Assembly (NCBI GenBank): GCA_905479665.1
Contig: CAJQNM010000062.1
Location: 1 to 8,122, forward strand
Source of the DNA: an uncultured Saprospiraceae bacterium
GTDB taxonomy: Bacteria; Bacteroidota; Bacteroidia; Chitinophagales; Saprospiraceae
Length of the DNA: 8,122 nt
Reading direction: 5' to 3'
The first letter of the stretch is position 1; every line of letters begins with the position of its first letter. The translations under genes and the position numbers were made by a program. Below are positions 1 through 5,415 of the stretch, one piece after another. The notes below the pieces were generated by a model, which was given only the letters and a program-made list of their open reading frames with translations, was not told where the DNA came from and ran no database searches.

Positions 1-168
1 ATCGAGTATCGTGACGATATTTCGGCCCTCTTGGAAAAAGAAATCGTGAGCCGCTACTATTACCAAACGGGCAAGATTGAGAAGTCACTGCGCAATGATA
101 AAGAGATCGAAAAGGCGATCACGCTCTTGTCAAATCCAGCAGAATATCAGCAGATTTTAACCAAGTAA
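1..168 (+). CDS. C-terminal end of an S41-family carboxy-terminal processing peptidase (5' partial)
   Basis: An open frame runs from the first base to a TAA at 166-168 and gives the last 55 residues of a protein. The tail contains E-I-V-S-R-Y-Y-Y-Q-T-G-K-I-E followed by an N-D-K-E-I-E-K-A-I stretch. I recognise this as the usual C-terminal helix region of Bacteroidota CtpA/Prc-like S41 peptidases, which are periplasmic or envelope serine proteases that trim or degrade proteins from the C-terminus. The PDZ domain and the Ser/Lys dyad would lie outside the window, so activity cannot be judged. tsaB starts 14 bases after the stop on the same strand, so the two may be cotranscribed. The family call rests on a short tail and on recall of homologues, so it is moderate. 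Confidence 0.6.
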   Translation: MEYRDDISALLEKEIVSRYYYQTGKIEKSLRNDKEIEKAITLLSNPAEYQQILTK

Positions 169-182
169 ACAATAGACTTCCA

Positions 183-866
183 ATGGCACTGATCCTTGCC
201 CTGGAAACATCAACAGCTAGGTGTTCTGTCGCCATCGGTGACGCAGAGCAGGTACGTGCGTATCTTGAAAGTGACGGCAAAGACAACCGCCACGCCGCAG
301 AGATCACATCCCTGATCGCAAATGCCATGCGAGAAGCCGCCATCACCTGGAGCGATCTGAGTGCTGTGGCAGTCTCGACCGGACCAGGTTCATTTACGGG
401 TTTGCGGGTTGGTGCGGCAGCAGCGAAAGGAATATGTTTTGCCCATGATTTGCCACTCATCGGGATCTCCACCCTACAGGGCATGGCACATCACGCACAT
501 CTACTGGGACCTAAAAAAGGGGACCTCTACCTGGCGATGATTCATGCCAGAAAACAGGAGTATTACCTCTCTGCCTATGATGAAAAGCTTGAGGAAATAT
601 TGGCACCCCAGGTTTTGCAAGTGACAGAGGAGTCACTAGCTGAGCTTGCTGGGGGAGCGCAAAAGGTTGTGTTGGTCGGGTCTGATTTAGAAAAACTAAA
701 CATCCTCGATTGCCCCATGGAGGTAAAATCGATCGAGGCAAGCGCAGCCTTGCTTTGCCCGTTGGCACACTTACATTACAAATCTGGACAATTTATAAAC
801 GTCGAAGATTTCACCCCAACATACCTCAAAGATCCTTACATAACTGTCTCCAAAAAACGCATATAG
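183..866 (+). CDS. tsaB: tRNA threonylcarbamoyladenosine biosynthesis protein TsaB
   Basis: TsaB is a cytosolic ASKHA-fold scaffold that pairs with TsaD and TsaE to transfer the threonylcarbamoyl group to A37 of ANN-decoding tRNAs, forming t6A. The 227-residue product has the family's typical length. It opens with the conserved first strand (L-A-L-E-T-S-T at about 5-11, followed by C-S-V-A). It carries the signature S-T-G-P-G-S-F-T-G-L-R-V-G at about 65-77, followed by the A-K-G-I helix and G-I-S-T-L. The C-terminal half is more variable, as usual in TsaB, and ends with a short P-x-Y-L-K-D segment. The ATG at 183 puts the conserved strand right at the N-terminus, so the start is secure. The gene follows the S41 peptidase end by 14 bases and has no obvious promoter of its own. 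No clear terminator follows it. Confidence 0.95.
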   Translation: MALILALETSTARCSVAIGDAEQVRAYLESDGKDNRHAAEITSLIANAMREAAITWSDLSAVAVSTGPGSFTGLRVGAAAAKGICFAHDLPLIGISTLQGMAHHAHLLGPKKGDLYLAMIHARKQEYYLSAYDEKLEEILAPQVLQVTEESLAELAGGAQKVVLVGSDLEKLNILDCPMEVKSIEASAALLCPLAHLHYKSGQFINVEDFTPTYLKDPYITVSKKRI

Positions 867-1037
867 CGTTCTTTATCTATGCATTATACATAGAAATATT
901 ATGTTTGGTTTAATCTGATCATGGGTCACGAGTCGAATCTCTACCTCTTCTTCTGACCGCTATTTTCCCCCTCCCGTGTTTTTGGCATTGGATTTGCATT
1001 TACACTACTCGGATTCCAAAAACGTAAACTACTAGAT
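867..1037 (+). promoter_or_regulatory. Non-coding leader region before the first ArsR-type gene, with possible -7 box and inverted repeat
   Basis: These 171 AT-rich bases contain no convincing gene. Two things stand out. At 876-881 and 889-894 there is an inverted repeat, TCTATG and CATAGA, with a 7-base loop. At 900-907 TATGTTTG is a perfect match to the Bacteroidota -7 consensus TAnnTTTG. No good TTG/TTTG -33 box sits 19-21 bases upstream of it, so the promoter is incomplete on paper. If used, it would give a leader of roughly 120 bases before the ATG at 1038. The inverted repeat could be an operator for one of the two neighbouring ArsR-type repressors, but that is inference. It lacks a following T-run, so it is not a standard tsaB terminator. 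Confidence 0.3.
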
Positions 1038-1376
1038 ATGAGAAAGCAGAAGAATGAGAATGTCACGCTGAAACATGGCAATAAAGACATCCTCCTCGAT
1101 TACGCTGAATTGCGAAAAGCCGTACTCGTTTTGCGAGCGGTAAATCACAAATTGAGGCAGCGTGTTATCGATTTATTGGAGGAGGGCGAGTCAATGACAG
1201 TGACTGACATTTACATTAAACTTAGACTGGAACAGTCTGTTGCTTCACAGCATTTAGCCATTTTGAGGAGGGCTGGTGTGGTGAAAACTCAGAGACAAGG
1301 GAAGTTTATCTACTATTCGTTGGATAAAGAGAGACTTACCCAGATTTCTAAATTAGTTGAAGAACTCGCTATTTGA
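1038..1376 (+). CDS. ArsR/SmtB-family winged-helix repressor, paralogue 1
   Basis: This is a 112-residue protein with the ArsR winged helix-turn-helix fold. Helix 2 is around V-N-H-K-L-R-Q-R-V-I-D-L-L at 35-47. The helix-turn-helix is at about 54-79, with recognition helix L-E-Q-S-V-A-S-Q-H-L-A-I-L-R-R-A-G. The beta-wing is at about 82-95 (T-Q-R-Q-G-K-F-I-Y-Y-S-L-D). Proteins of this family bind operators as dimers and usually repress themselves or neighbours until a ligand or redox signal releases them. It has no cysteine, so the alpha-3 C-x-C metal site is absent, and the last helix has no D-x-H...H-x-x-E zinc site. The signal is therefore unknown. The N-terminus (1-20) is charged and extends beyond the core. 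The gene is followed by its own terminator and then by a paralogue about 40% identical by hand alignment. The ATG at 1038 is the natural start. Confidence 0.88.
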   Translation: MRKQKNENVTLKHGNKDILLDYAELRKAVLVLRAVNHKLRQRVIDLLEEGESMTVTDIYIKLRLEQSVASQHLAILRRAGVVKTQRQGKFIYYSLDKERLTQISKLVEELAI

Positions 1377-1443
1377 TTGTAGGATTACTTAGTTCTATAA
1401 TATCAAGGTTTTATACGTTTTTGCTTAGAGTTCTTCTGCAACC

Positions 1444-1457
1444 ACTGTTCAAACAGT
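1444..1457. repeat. Short perfect palindrome, ACTGTT-CA-AACAGT
   Basis: Two 6-base arms (1444-1449 and 1452-1457) form a perfect inverted repeat around a 2-base centre. It lies 11 bases upstream of the terminator stem in the AT-rich gap between the two ArsR-type genes. The compact, near-symmetrical layout suits a dimeric repressor half-site pair, but it lies about 50 bases upstream of the candidate promoter for the second gene. It could also be a chance palindrome. No second copy was seen near the first ArsR-type gene. Confidence 0.3.
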
Positions 1458-1467
1458 AGTAAATATC

Positions 1468-1499
1468 AAAAGTCACCATACATATGGTGACTTTTTTTT
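1468..1499 (+). terminator. Intrinsic terminator after ArsR-type gene 1
   Basis: The arms AAAAGTCACCA (from 1468) and TGGTGACTTTT pair perfectly around a 6-base loop (1479-1484). The stem core AGTCACCA/TGGTGACT is at 1471-1478 and 1485-1492, and the right arm runs directly into eight T residues (1492-1499). This is a textbook rho-independent terminator, about 90 bases after the stop at 1376. The A-run on the left arm means it may also work weakly on the other strand. It separates the transcript of the first ArsR-type gene from that of the second. Confidence 0.88.
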
Positions 1500-1520
1500 A
1501 TATATAATCTTTGTATATAA
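1498..1520. repeat. AT-rich inverted repeat overlapping the -33 box of the second ArsR-type gene
   Basis: TTATATA (1498-1504) and TATATAA (1514-1520) are inverted arms around a 9-base spacer that contains the TTTG -33 box. Because TTATATATAA (1498-1507) is also self-complementary, part of this symmetry is expected from low-complexity AT sequence. The position is what an autorepressor operator would need, but the evidence is only symmetry and place. Confidence 0.25.
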
Positions 1521-1541
1521 ATTTTATTTAATGCATATTTG
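1510..1541 (+). promoter_or_regulatory. Bacteroidota-type sigma-ABfr promoter for ArsR-type gene 2
   Basis: A TTTG at 1510-1513 is followed after exactly 20 bases by CATATTTG at 1534-1541. The latter matches seven of eight positions of the known Bacteroidota -7 consensus TAnnTTTG, and the spacing fits the known 19-21 base range. Transcription would begin near 1548 and leave a leader of about 30 bases before the ATG at 1580. No Shine-Dalgarno sequence is visible, as is common in this phylum. Confidence 0.55.
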
Positions 1542-1579
1542 CTTCGACTTAGGCTTTTTATAATAAGAAAACGACTCTC

Positions 1580-1894
1580 ATGAACCGTACTAAAGTTACG
1601 TTCAATCAAGAGAAGCTACAGCAATCGTGTGAAATCGCTCGTGCTCTCGCCCACCCTCTCCGACTCCGGATCCTGGAGTTCATCGACCAGAACCGCAGGA
1701 TCAATGTCAACAAGATTTACAACAACCTTCGCATCGAGCAATCGATTACTTCGCAGCACTTACGGATTTTGCGTTTGGCAGGTTTAGTTCACGCTGAAAG
1801 AGATGGTAAATACATTCACTATACCCTTGACTACCGAGCACTCGAACTTGCTCAAAAGGCTATTGACAATTTTTGTGGTCGCGTAGCCAGTTAG
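1580..1894 (+). CDS. ArsR/SmtB-family winged-helix repressor, paralogue 2
   Basis: This 104-residue ArsR-type DNA-binding protein shares about 34 of 86 aligned residues with the preceding one. It has A-L-A-H-P-L-R-L-R-I-L-E-F at 22-34 (the family's classic H-P-x-R-x-x-I-L helix). The recognition helix is I-E-Q-S-I-T-S-Q-H-L-R-I-L-R-L-A-G at about 52-68, and the wing is E-R-D-G-K-Y-I-H-Y-T-L-D at about 73-84. Two cysteines (17 and 99) lie near the two ends of the chain. They are not in the known alpha-3 or alpha-5 metal-site patterns, though terminal helices of ArsR dimers pack together, so a thiol switch is conceivable. It has its own promoter upstream. Its stop is only 2 bases from the end of the convergent lspA gene. 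Confidence 0.9.
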   Translation: MNRTKVTFNQEKLQQSCEIARALAHPLRLRILEFIDQNRRINVNKIYNNLRIEQSITSQHLRILRLAGLVHAERDGKYIHYTLDYRALELAQKAIDNFCGRVAS

Positions 1895-1896
1895 TG

Positions 1897-2583
1897 CTAC
1901 TCTTCTTCCTCTTCTATTTTGTGTTCAGAACCTTGAGTGGACTTTTCATCGGCCTTAAAAAACTGCCGCTGGAATAGTAGTAAGGTTATGATACCGACGC
2001 TGATCGCTGAATCGGCAATGTTAAAAACAGGTTTGAAGAACTGAAACCGACGACCTCCCAACTTGGGAACCCAATCGGGCCAGTGTGTATCTATCATGGG
2101 GAAATAGAGCATGTCGACGACCTTGCCATGCAGAAAAGAACTGTATCCGCCCCCTTCCGGAAAGGCCTTAGCTAGCCCTCCATGGTAGGCAGACTCAGAA
2201 AAGATCAACCCATAAAATGCACTGTCCACAATATTGCCAATCGCACCTGCTAAAATCAGTGCAAAGCAAACCAAGACCCCTTTGGGCTGTCCTGTATTGA
2301 TCAGCTGTTTGATGTAATAGATCAGCAATCCTACGGCAGCAATCCGAAACAAACTCAGTAGGAGTTTACCGGTCTTCCCTCCAAGGTTGATGCCAAAGGC
2401 CATTCCTGGGTTTTCCACAAAATGAATAAAGCCCCAGGTGCCGAATAGAGAGAACTGCTCTCCGTACTCCATGTTGGTCTTTACCCAAATTTTGAGGCAT
2501 TGGTCTAGGATCAAGACGATCAGGACCATGAGGCCCACCATCTTTACCTTTGACCGTCTTAGGTCTATGGTGCTATTATTCAA
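1897..2583 (-). CDS. lspA: Lipoprotein signal peptidase (signal peptidase II)
   Basis: LspA is the inner-membrane aspartyl peptidase that cuts the signal peptide from diacylglyceryl prolipoproteins before the lipid-modified cysteine. Four membrane segments are visible at about 15-33, 74-92, 102-121 and 186-206. Conserved motifs are D27 in the first segment, V-E-N-P-G-M-A-F at 56-63, G-N-I-V-D (D120), V-V-D (D157) and F-N-I-A-D-S-A (D191). D157 and D191 match the catalytic pair of characterised enzymes. About 27 extra residues between D120 and D157 make it longer (228 aa) than the roughly 160-residue proteobacterial form; I recall similar insertions in Bacteroidota homologues. It ends in an acidic tail with five Glu. 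The start is a TTG whose bases overlap the upstream stop (TTGA). The first ATG, at 2541, would remove the basic R-R-S-K-V-K that should anchor the N-terminus in the cytosol, so I prefer TTG. It is the last gene of the pdxA > DksA-like > lspA block. Confidence 0.93.
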   Translation of the reverse strand: MNNSTIDLRRSKVKMVGLMVLIVLILDQCLKIWVKTNMEYGEQFSLFGTWGFIHFVENPGMAFGINLGGKTGKLLLSLFRIAAVGLLIYYIKQLINTGQPKGVLVCFALILAGAIGNIVDSAFYGLIFSESAYHGGLAKAFPEGGGYSSFLHGKVVDMLYFPMIDTHWPDWVPKLGGRRFQFFKPVFNIADSAISVGIITLLLFQRQFFKADEKSTQGSEHKIEEEEE

Positions 2584-2954
2584 TTGCGGGATTGGGCTTG
2601 CTTTGCTTTGATACTCAGCGTTGCGTGCGGTACCGCACGTAGGCGATCCTTAGCAATCAGCTCGCCGGTGACCCGACAAATTCCATATGCATTGTTCTGG
2701 ATTCGGCGGTTGGCATTTTCAAGATGCTGGATGAGCTTGCGCTGCCGGCCGGCCATGATACTCACTCGCTCGCTCTCAGCAGTTCCGTTGCCATCGTCTA
2801 GCCCGCGGATCTTAGCATCCGAGCTTTGGGCATTATCGGCCATCTGATCTAGATAGTACTGCAGCTGTTGCCTGGCTACATCAAGCTTATCAGAGATAAT
2901 CTGCTCAAACTCTGCTAGTTCTTTCTTGTTGTATCTGGTTTTCTTTCTTGCCAT
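2580..2954 (-). CDS. TraR/DksA-family protein with degenerate zinc finger
   Basis: This is a 124-residue protein of the DksA type: a long charged helical hairpin (about 10-88) followed by the finger region Y-G-I-C-R-V-T-G-E-L-I...R-L-R-A-V-P-H-A-T (90-112). DksA-like proteins reach into the RNA polymerase secondary channel and, with ppGpp, reset promoter choice. Here only the first of four zinc cysteines remains (C93); the others are T96, S114 and A117. The coiled-coil tip D-x-x-D-x-A reads D54-G-N-G-T-A, so the second Asp is Gly. I recall Bacteroidota relatives with the same Y-G-I-C-R-V-T-G form beside lspA, so this is probably a conserved subfamily and not decay. I chose the ATG at 2954 because family members begin just before T-R-Y-x-K-x-E-L. 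The frame stays open to a GTG at 2996, directly after the pdxA stop. Its stop overlaps the lspA start by 4 bases, which suggests coupled translation. Confidence 0.85.
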   Translation of the reverse strand: MARKKTRYNKKELAEFEQIISDKLDVARQQLQYYLDQMADNAQSSDAKIRGLDDGNGTAESERVSIMAGRQRKLIQHLENANRRIQNNAYGICRVTGELIAKDRLRAVPHATLSIKAKQAQSRN

Positions 2955-2996
2955 GATTACAAGATTTAGTGATTCGTAAAGTACTAAAGGTTCCAC

Positions 2997-4088
2997 CTAT
3001 GGGTTTCTAACGATTTCTTCTTCGATTGGTTCATCTTTTCCCGTATCCTCGCCAAGTTCACCACGGGTGAGGGCATTTTCATGACTTTCCTGGTAGGCGG
3101 CGCGATTGCGAAAAATATCTAATGCCAAGAACAACGCATTTCGGAAGGATCTTGGTTCCGCAACGTTCTGACCGGCGATACCAAAAGCGGTGCCATGGTC
3201 GGGTGAGGTGCGCACGATAGGTAGACCTGCGGTGTAATTTACTCCCTGGCCAAAGGACAAAGTTTTGAATGGTATGAGCCCCTGGTCGTGATACATCGCT
3301 AGTATTCCATCTACCTTGGTATAGTCACCAGAGCCGAAAAATCCATCAGCTGAATGTGGTCCGGAAATGAGCACACCCTTCTTGGCAAACTCAGCAATCA
3401 CTGGCCGGATCAGGTACTCCTCCTCCTCACCAATTGCTCCTTGATCACCGGCGTGAGGGTTGACCCCGAGCAGTGCAATGCGAGGTTTTTCTAGAGAAAA
3501 GTCCTTTTTCAGAGAGTCGAGGAGAAGCTTTGTCTTTTTGTAGACGAGCTGCTTGGTAAGCACGGAAGGAATATCTGAAACAGGGATGTGATTTGTGGCA
3601 ACAGCAATGCGTAGATCTCCTTGTACCATCAGCATGAGGTTTTCATCTGCTTCCCACTGAGCAGTAAGATACTCCGTGTGGCCAGGGTAAGGAAAGCCGG
3701 CGAGCTGCATCACTTTCTTATTGATCGGGGCCGTAACCAGTACATCGAGGTGACCTGCCTTGAGATCCTGAGCAGCTCGATCTAGCGATGTGTAGGCAAA
3801 TCGGCCACTGCTTTCATTCTCTTCACCAAGTGTGATGTTGATATCTTCCTCCCAAACATTGACAATGTTTATCTTGCCGCTATGAGGACGACTGGCATCC
3901 GTGATGCCGCGAAAATCAAAACTTCTGGGATTGACAATGTTTTTGTGATACGCCAAGACTTTGGTCGATGCATAGATGATGGGCTCACAATGGTCCAGCA
4001 TGCGCTCATCGGCCAGCGTCTTGATGATCACCTCGATTCCGATTCCATTGATATCGCCGGATGTAATCCCAACCCTGACTTTACTCAT
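2997..4088 (-). CDS. pdxA: 4-hydroxythreonine-4-phosphate dehydrogenase
   Basis: PdxA oxidises 4-phosphohydroxy-L-threonine with NAD+ in the DXP-dependent pathway to pyridoxal 5'-phosphate, and is a cytosolic metal-dependent homodimer. The 363-residue product begins M-S-K-V-R-V-G-I-T-S-G-D-I-N-G-I-G, the expected family start. It has T-A-P-I-N-K at 119-124, and the three metal-ligand histidines are in place: P-G-H137-T-E, N-P-H212-A-G-D and Y-H267-D-Q-G. The C-terminal T-S-P-D-H-G-T-A-F motif at about 294-302 is also present. The last 25 or so residues are acidic (E-E-E-I-V) and look like a local extension. The ATG at 4088 is chosen; the frame is open to a further ATG at 4169, but that would add 27 unlike residues and overlap the rsmA start. 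It heads the block with the DksA-like gene and lspA, with a 42-base gap to the former. Confidence 0.95.
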   Translation of the reverse strand: MSKVRVGITSGDINGIGIEVIIKTLADERMLDHCEPIIYASTKVLAYHKNIVNPRSFDFRGITDASRPHSGKINIVNVWEEDINITLGEENESSGRFAYTSLDRAAQDLKAGHLDVLVTAPINKKVMQLAGFPYPGHTEYLTAQWEADENLMLMVQGDLRIAVATNHIPVSDIPSVLTKQLVYKKTKLLLDSLKKDFSLEKPRIALLGVNPHAGDQGAIGEEEEYLIRPVIAEFAKKGVLISGPHSADGFFGSGDYTKVDGILAMYHDQGLIPFKTLSFGQGVNYTAGLPIVRTSPDHGTAFGIAGQNVAEPRSFRNALFLALDIFRNRAAYQESHENALTRGELGEDTGKDEPIEEEIVRNP

Positions 4089-4150
4089 ATACAGTGATTT
4101 ATGACGATGCGCAAGATAGAGAGAAACGTTCGATATTTTAATTTTGGCGT
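4089..4150. promoter_or_regulatory. Divergent promoter region between pdxA and rsmA
   Basis: The 62 bases between the two preferred start codons must hold signals for both genes unless these lie inside the opposite gene. On the plus strand TAATTTTG at 4139-4146 matches TAnnTTTG perfectly, but it ends only 4 bases before the rsmA ATG and no TTG is found 19-21 bases upstream. If real it would give an almost leaderless rsmA message. On the minus strand no convincing -7 box for pdxA was found. Confidence 0.3.
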
Positions 4151-4924
4151 ATGAGGGCAAAGAAATCACTGGGGCAGCATTTTCTCACCAATCCCCAAAT
4201 CACCCAAAAGATTGCGGGATCCCTACTGCCGATAGACCATGTCGAGTGGATTGTTGAAGTCGGGCCAGGAAAGGGTATGCTCACCAGAGAACTCATAGAT
4301 CGACCGGAGCAGCTCCTACTGATTGAGAAGGACGGAGCGTTGGTAAGTCACCTTTGCACTGAGTTTCCCCAGCTTTCCGATCTTATTATCGAGCATGATT
4401 TTCTCAAAGCTGACTTAAGTAGAGCCGTGCCCGGCGCCTTTCATCTGATTGGAAATTTTCCATACAACATCAGTAGCCAGATCATTTTCAAAATGCTCGA
4501 TAATCGGCCTCTCGTACCTCAGATGGTCGGTATGTTTCAAAAAGAAGTAGCGATGCGACTTGCATCCGGGCATGGATCAAAACAATATGGGATTTTGAGC
4601 GTGTTGCTTCAGACGTTTTATGAGGTTGAGGTACTATTTCATCTCGGGCCTGGTGCCTTCACGCCCCCACCTAAAGTCAAGTCTACTGTTATTCGCTGTA
4701 CTCGAAGAGAGGGCGTAGAGATGTCTCTTGAGCAAGAGGTTCTATTTCGCAAGGTCGTAAAACACGCCTTTGGCCAGCGACGAAAAATGTTTCGCAACTC
4801 GCTGGCGCCATTGCTGACCGAAGAAAACAGCTCGGCTGTCCAGTCCTATCTGACTTTGCGGCCAGAGCAAGTGAGTATTCAAGACTTTAGGCGGCTAGCA
4901 GAGTTGATGGGTGGCGAGGAGTAA
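4151..4924 (+). CDS. rsmA: 16S rRNA (adenine1518-N6/adenine1519-N6)-dimethyltransferase
   Basis: RsmA (KsgA) uses S-adenosylmethionine to dimethylate two adjacent adenines in the 3'-terminal hairpin of 16S rRNA, a late step in 30S maturation. The 257-residue protein has the family start (K-K-S-L-G-Q-H-F-L at 4-12) and the SAM-binding motif V-E-V-G-P-G-K-G at 35-42. The acidic ribose contact is in L-I-E-K-D near 57-61, and the catalytic N-F-P-Y-N is at 102-106, in the N-F form where proteobacteria have N-L. It also has F-Q-K-E-V-A-M-R-L, the G-A-F-T-P-P-P-K-V-K-S segment and the C-terminal F-G-Q-R-R-K-M-F-R-N-S-L. All key positions are intact and the length is normal. The ATG at 4151 fits the conserved N-terminus. 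It is divergent from pdxA and is followed 44 bases later by the YqeY-type gene. Confidence 0.97.
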   Translation: MRAKKSLGQHFLTNPQITQKIAGSLLPIDHVEWIVEVGPGKGMLTRELIDRPEQLLLIEKDGALVSHLCTEFPQLSDLIIEHDFLKADLSRAVPGAFHLIGNFPYNISSQIIFKMLDNRPLVPQMVGMFQKEVAMRLASGHGSKQYGILSVLLQTFYEVEVLFHLGPGAFTPPPKVKSTVIRCTRREGVEMSLEQEVLFRKVVKHAFGQRRKMFRNSLAPLLTEENSSAVQSYLTLRPEQVSIQDFRRLAELMGGEE

Positions 4925-4968
4925 TTGAAAATAATAGATCATCTTTGCGCTGCTAAATCACACGCCAT

Positions 4969-5415
4969 ATGTCTTTCGAAAACAAACTCATGGATGATCT
5001 CAAGACGGCCATGAAAGCCAAAGATCAGGCCTCTCTAAGAAGTATCCGCGCGCTTAAAGCCGCCATTCTGGTCCGTAAAACGGATGGCTCGGGAAAAGAG
5101 ATCACTGACGATGACTACATCAAAATTGCGCAGAAGCTGGTCAAGCAGCGCAAGGAATCTCTCGATATCTATGAGAAGCAGAGTAGGGAAGACCTTGCCG
5201 TTGTGGAGCGCGAAGAAATCAAAGTACTTGAAAAATATCTGCCCACTCAATTATCAACCGAGGAGCTAACCGAAATGATCAAAGCCATCGTTGCCGAGAC
5301 TGGAGCCTCCACAATGAAGGACATGGGAAAGGTGATGGGGATGGCCAATGCCAAAGCGGCCGGAAGCGCCGATGGCAAGCAAATTGCGCAGATCGTAAAA
5401 TCTCTACTGAGTTAG
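4969..5415 (+). CDS. GatB/YqeY domain-containing protein
   Basis: This 148-residue, largely helical protein corresponds to the stand-alone YqeY family, related to the tRNA-binding tail domain of GatB, the amidotransferase subunit. Recognisable parts are the N-terminal helix L-M-D-D-L-K-T-A-M-K-A-K-D at about 6-18, S-I-R-A-L-K-A-A-I at 24-32 and the central E-I-K-V-L-E-K-Y-L-P-x-Q-L segment at about 82-94. The C-terminal K-D-M-G-K-V-M-G with a following A-x-G-x-A-D-G-K is at about 117-136. A role with tRNA or aminoacyl-tRNA is often assumed, but the stand-alone protein has no firmly established function. Forty-four bases separate it from rsmA; CATCTTTG at 4940-4947 resembles a -7 box but lacks a -33 partner, so readthrough from rsmA is at least as likely. 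Its end overlaps the convergent TrpF-like gene by 12 bases. Confidence 0.9.
   Translation: MSFENKLMDDLKTAMKAKDQASLRSIRALKAAILVRKTDGSGKEITDDDYIKIAQKLVKQRKESLDIYEKQSREDLAVVEREEIKVLEKYLPTQLSTEELTEMIKAIVAETGASTMKDMGKVMGMANAKAAGSADGKQIAQIVKSLLS

Noticed and set aside
119..484. 121-codon minus-strand frame opposite tsaB
   Set aside because: It lies across the S41 tail and the highly conserved part of tsaB, both securely coding on the plus strand; no family resemblance.
876..894. Inverted repeat after tsaB as an intrinsic terminator
   Set aside because: The stem is 6 bases and AT-rich, and no T-run follows.
921..956. 11-codon leader peptide frame upstream of ArsR gene 1
   Set aside because: Very short, with no ribosome-binding signal and no regulatory codon run; expected by chance.
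1897..2583. The long insertion in LspA between the conserved Asp residues as a domain fusion
   Set aside because: Similar insertions are, as far as I recall, usual in Bacteroidota LspA, so it is not a novelty of this locus.
2955..2996. Upstream extension of the DksA-like gene to the GTG at 2996
   Set aside because: The 14 extra residues are not family-like and the ATG at 2954 matches the normal start just before T-R-Y-x-K.
4089..4169. Longer pdxA start at 4169
   Set aside because: It would add 27 residues before the conserved M-S-K-V-R-V-G-I-T-S-G-D and overlap the rsmA start.
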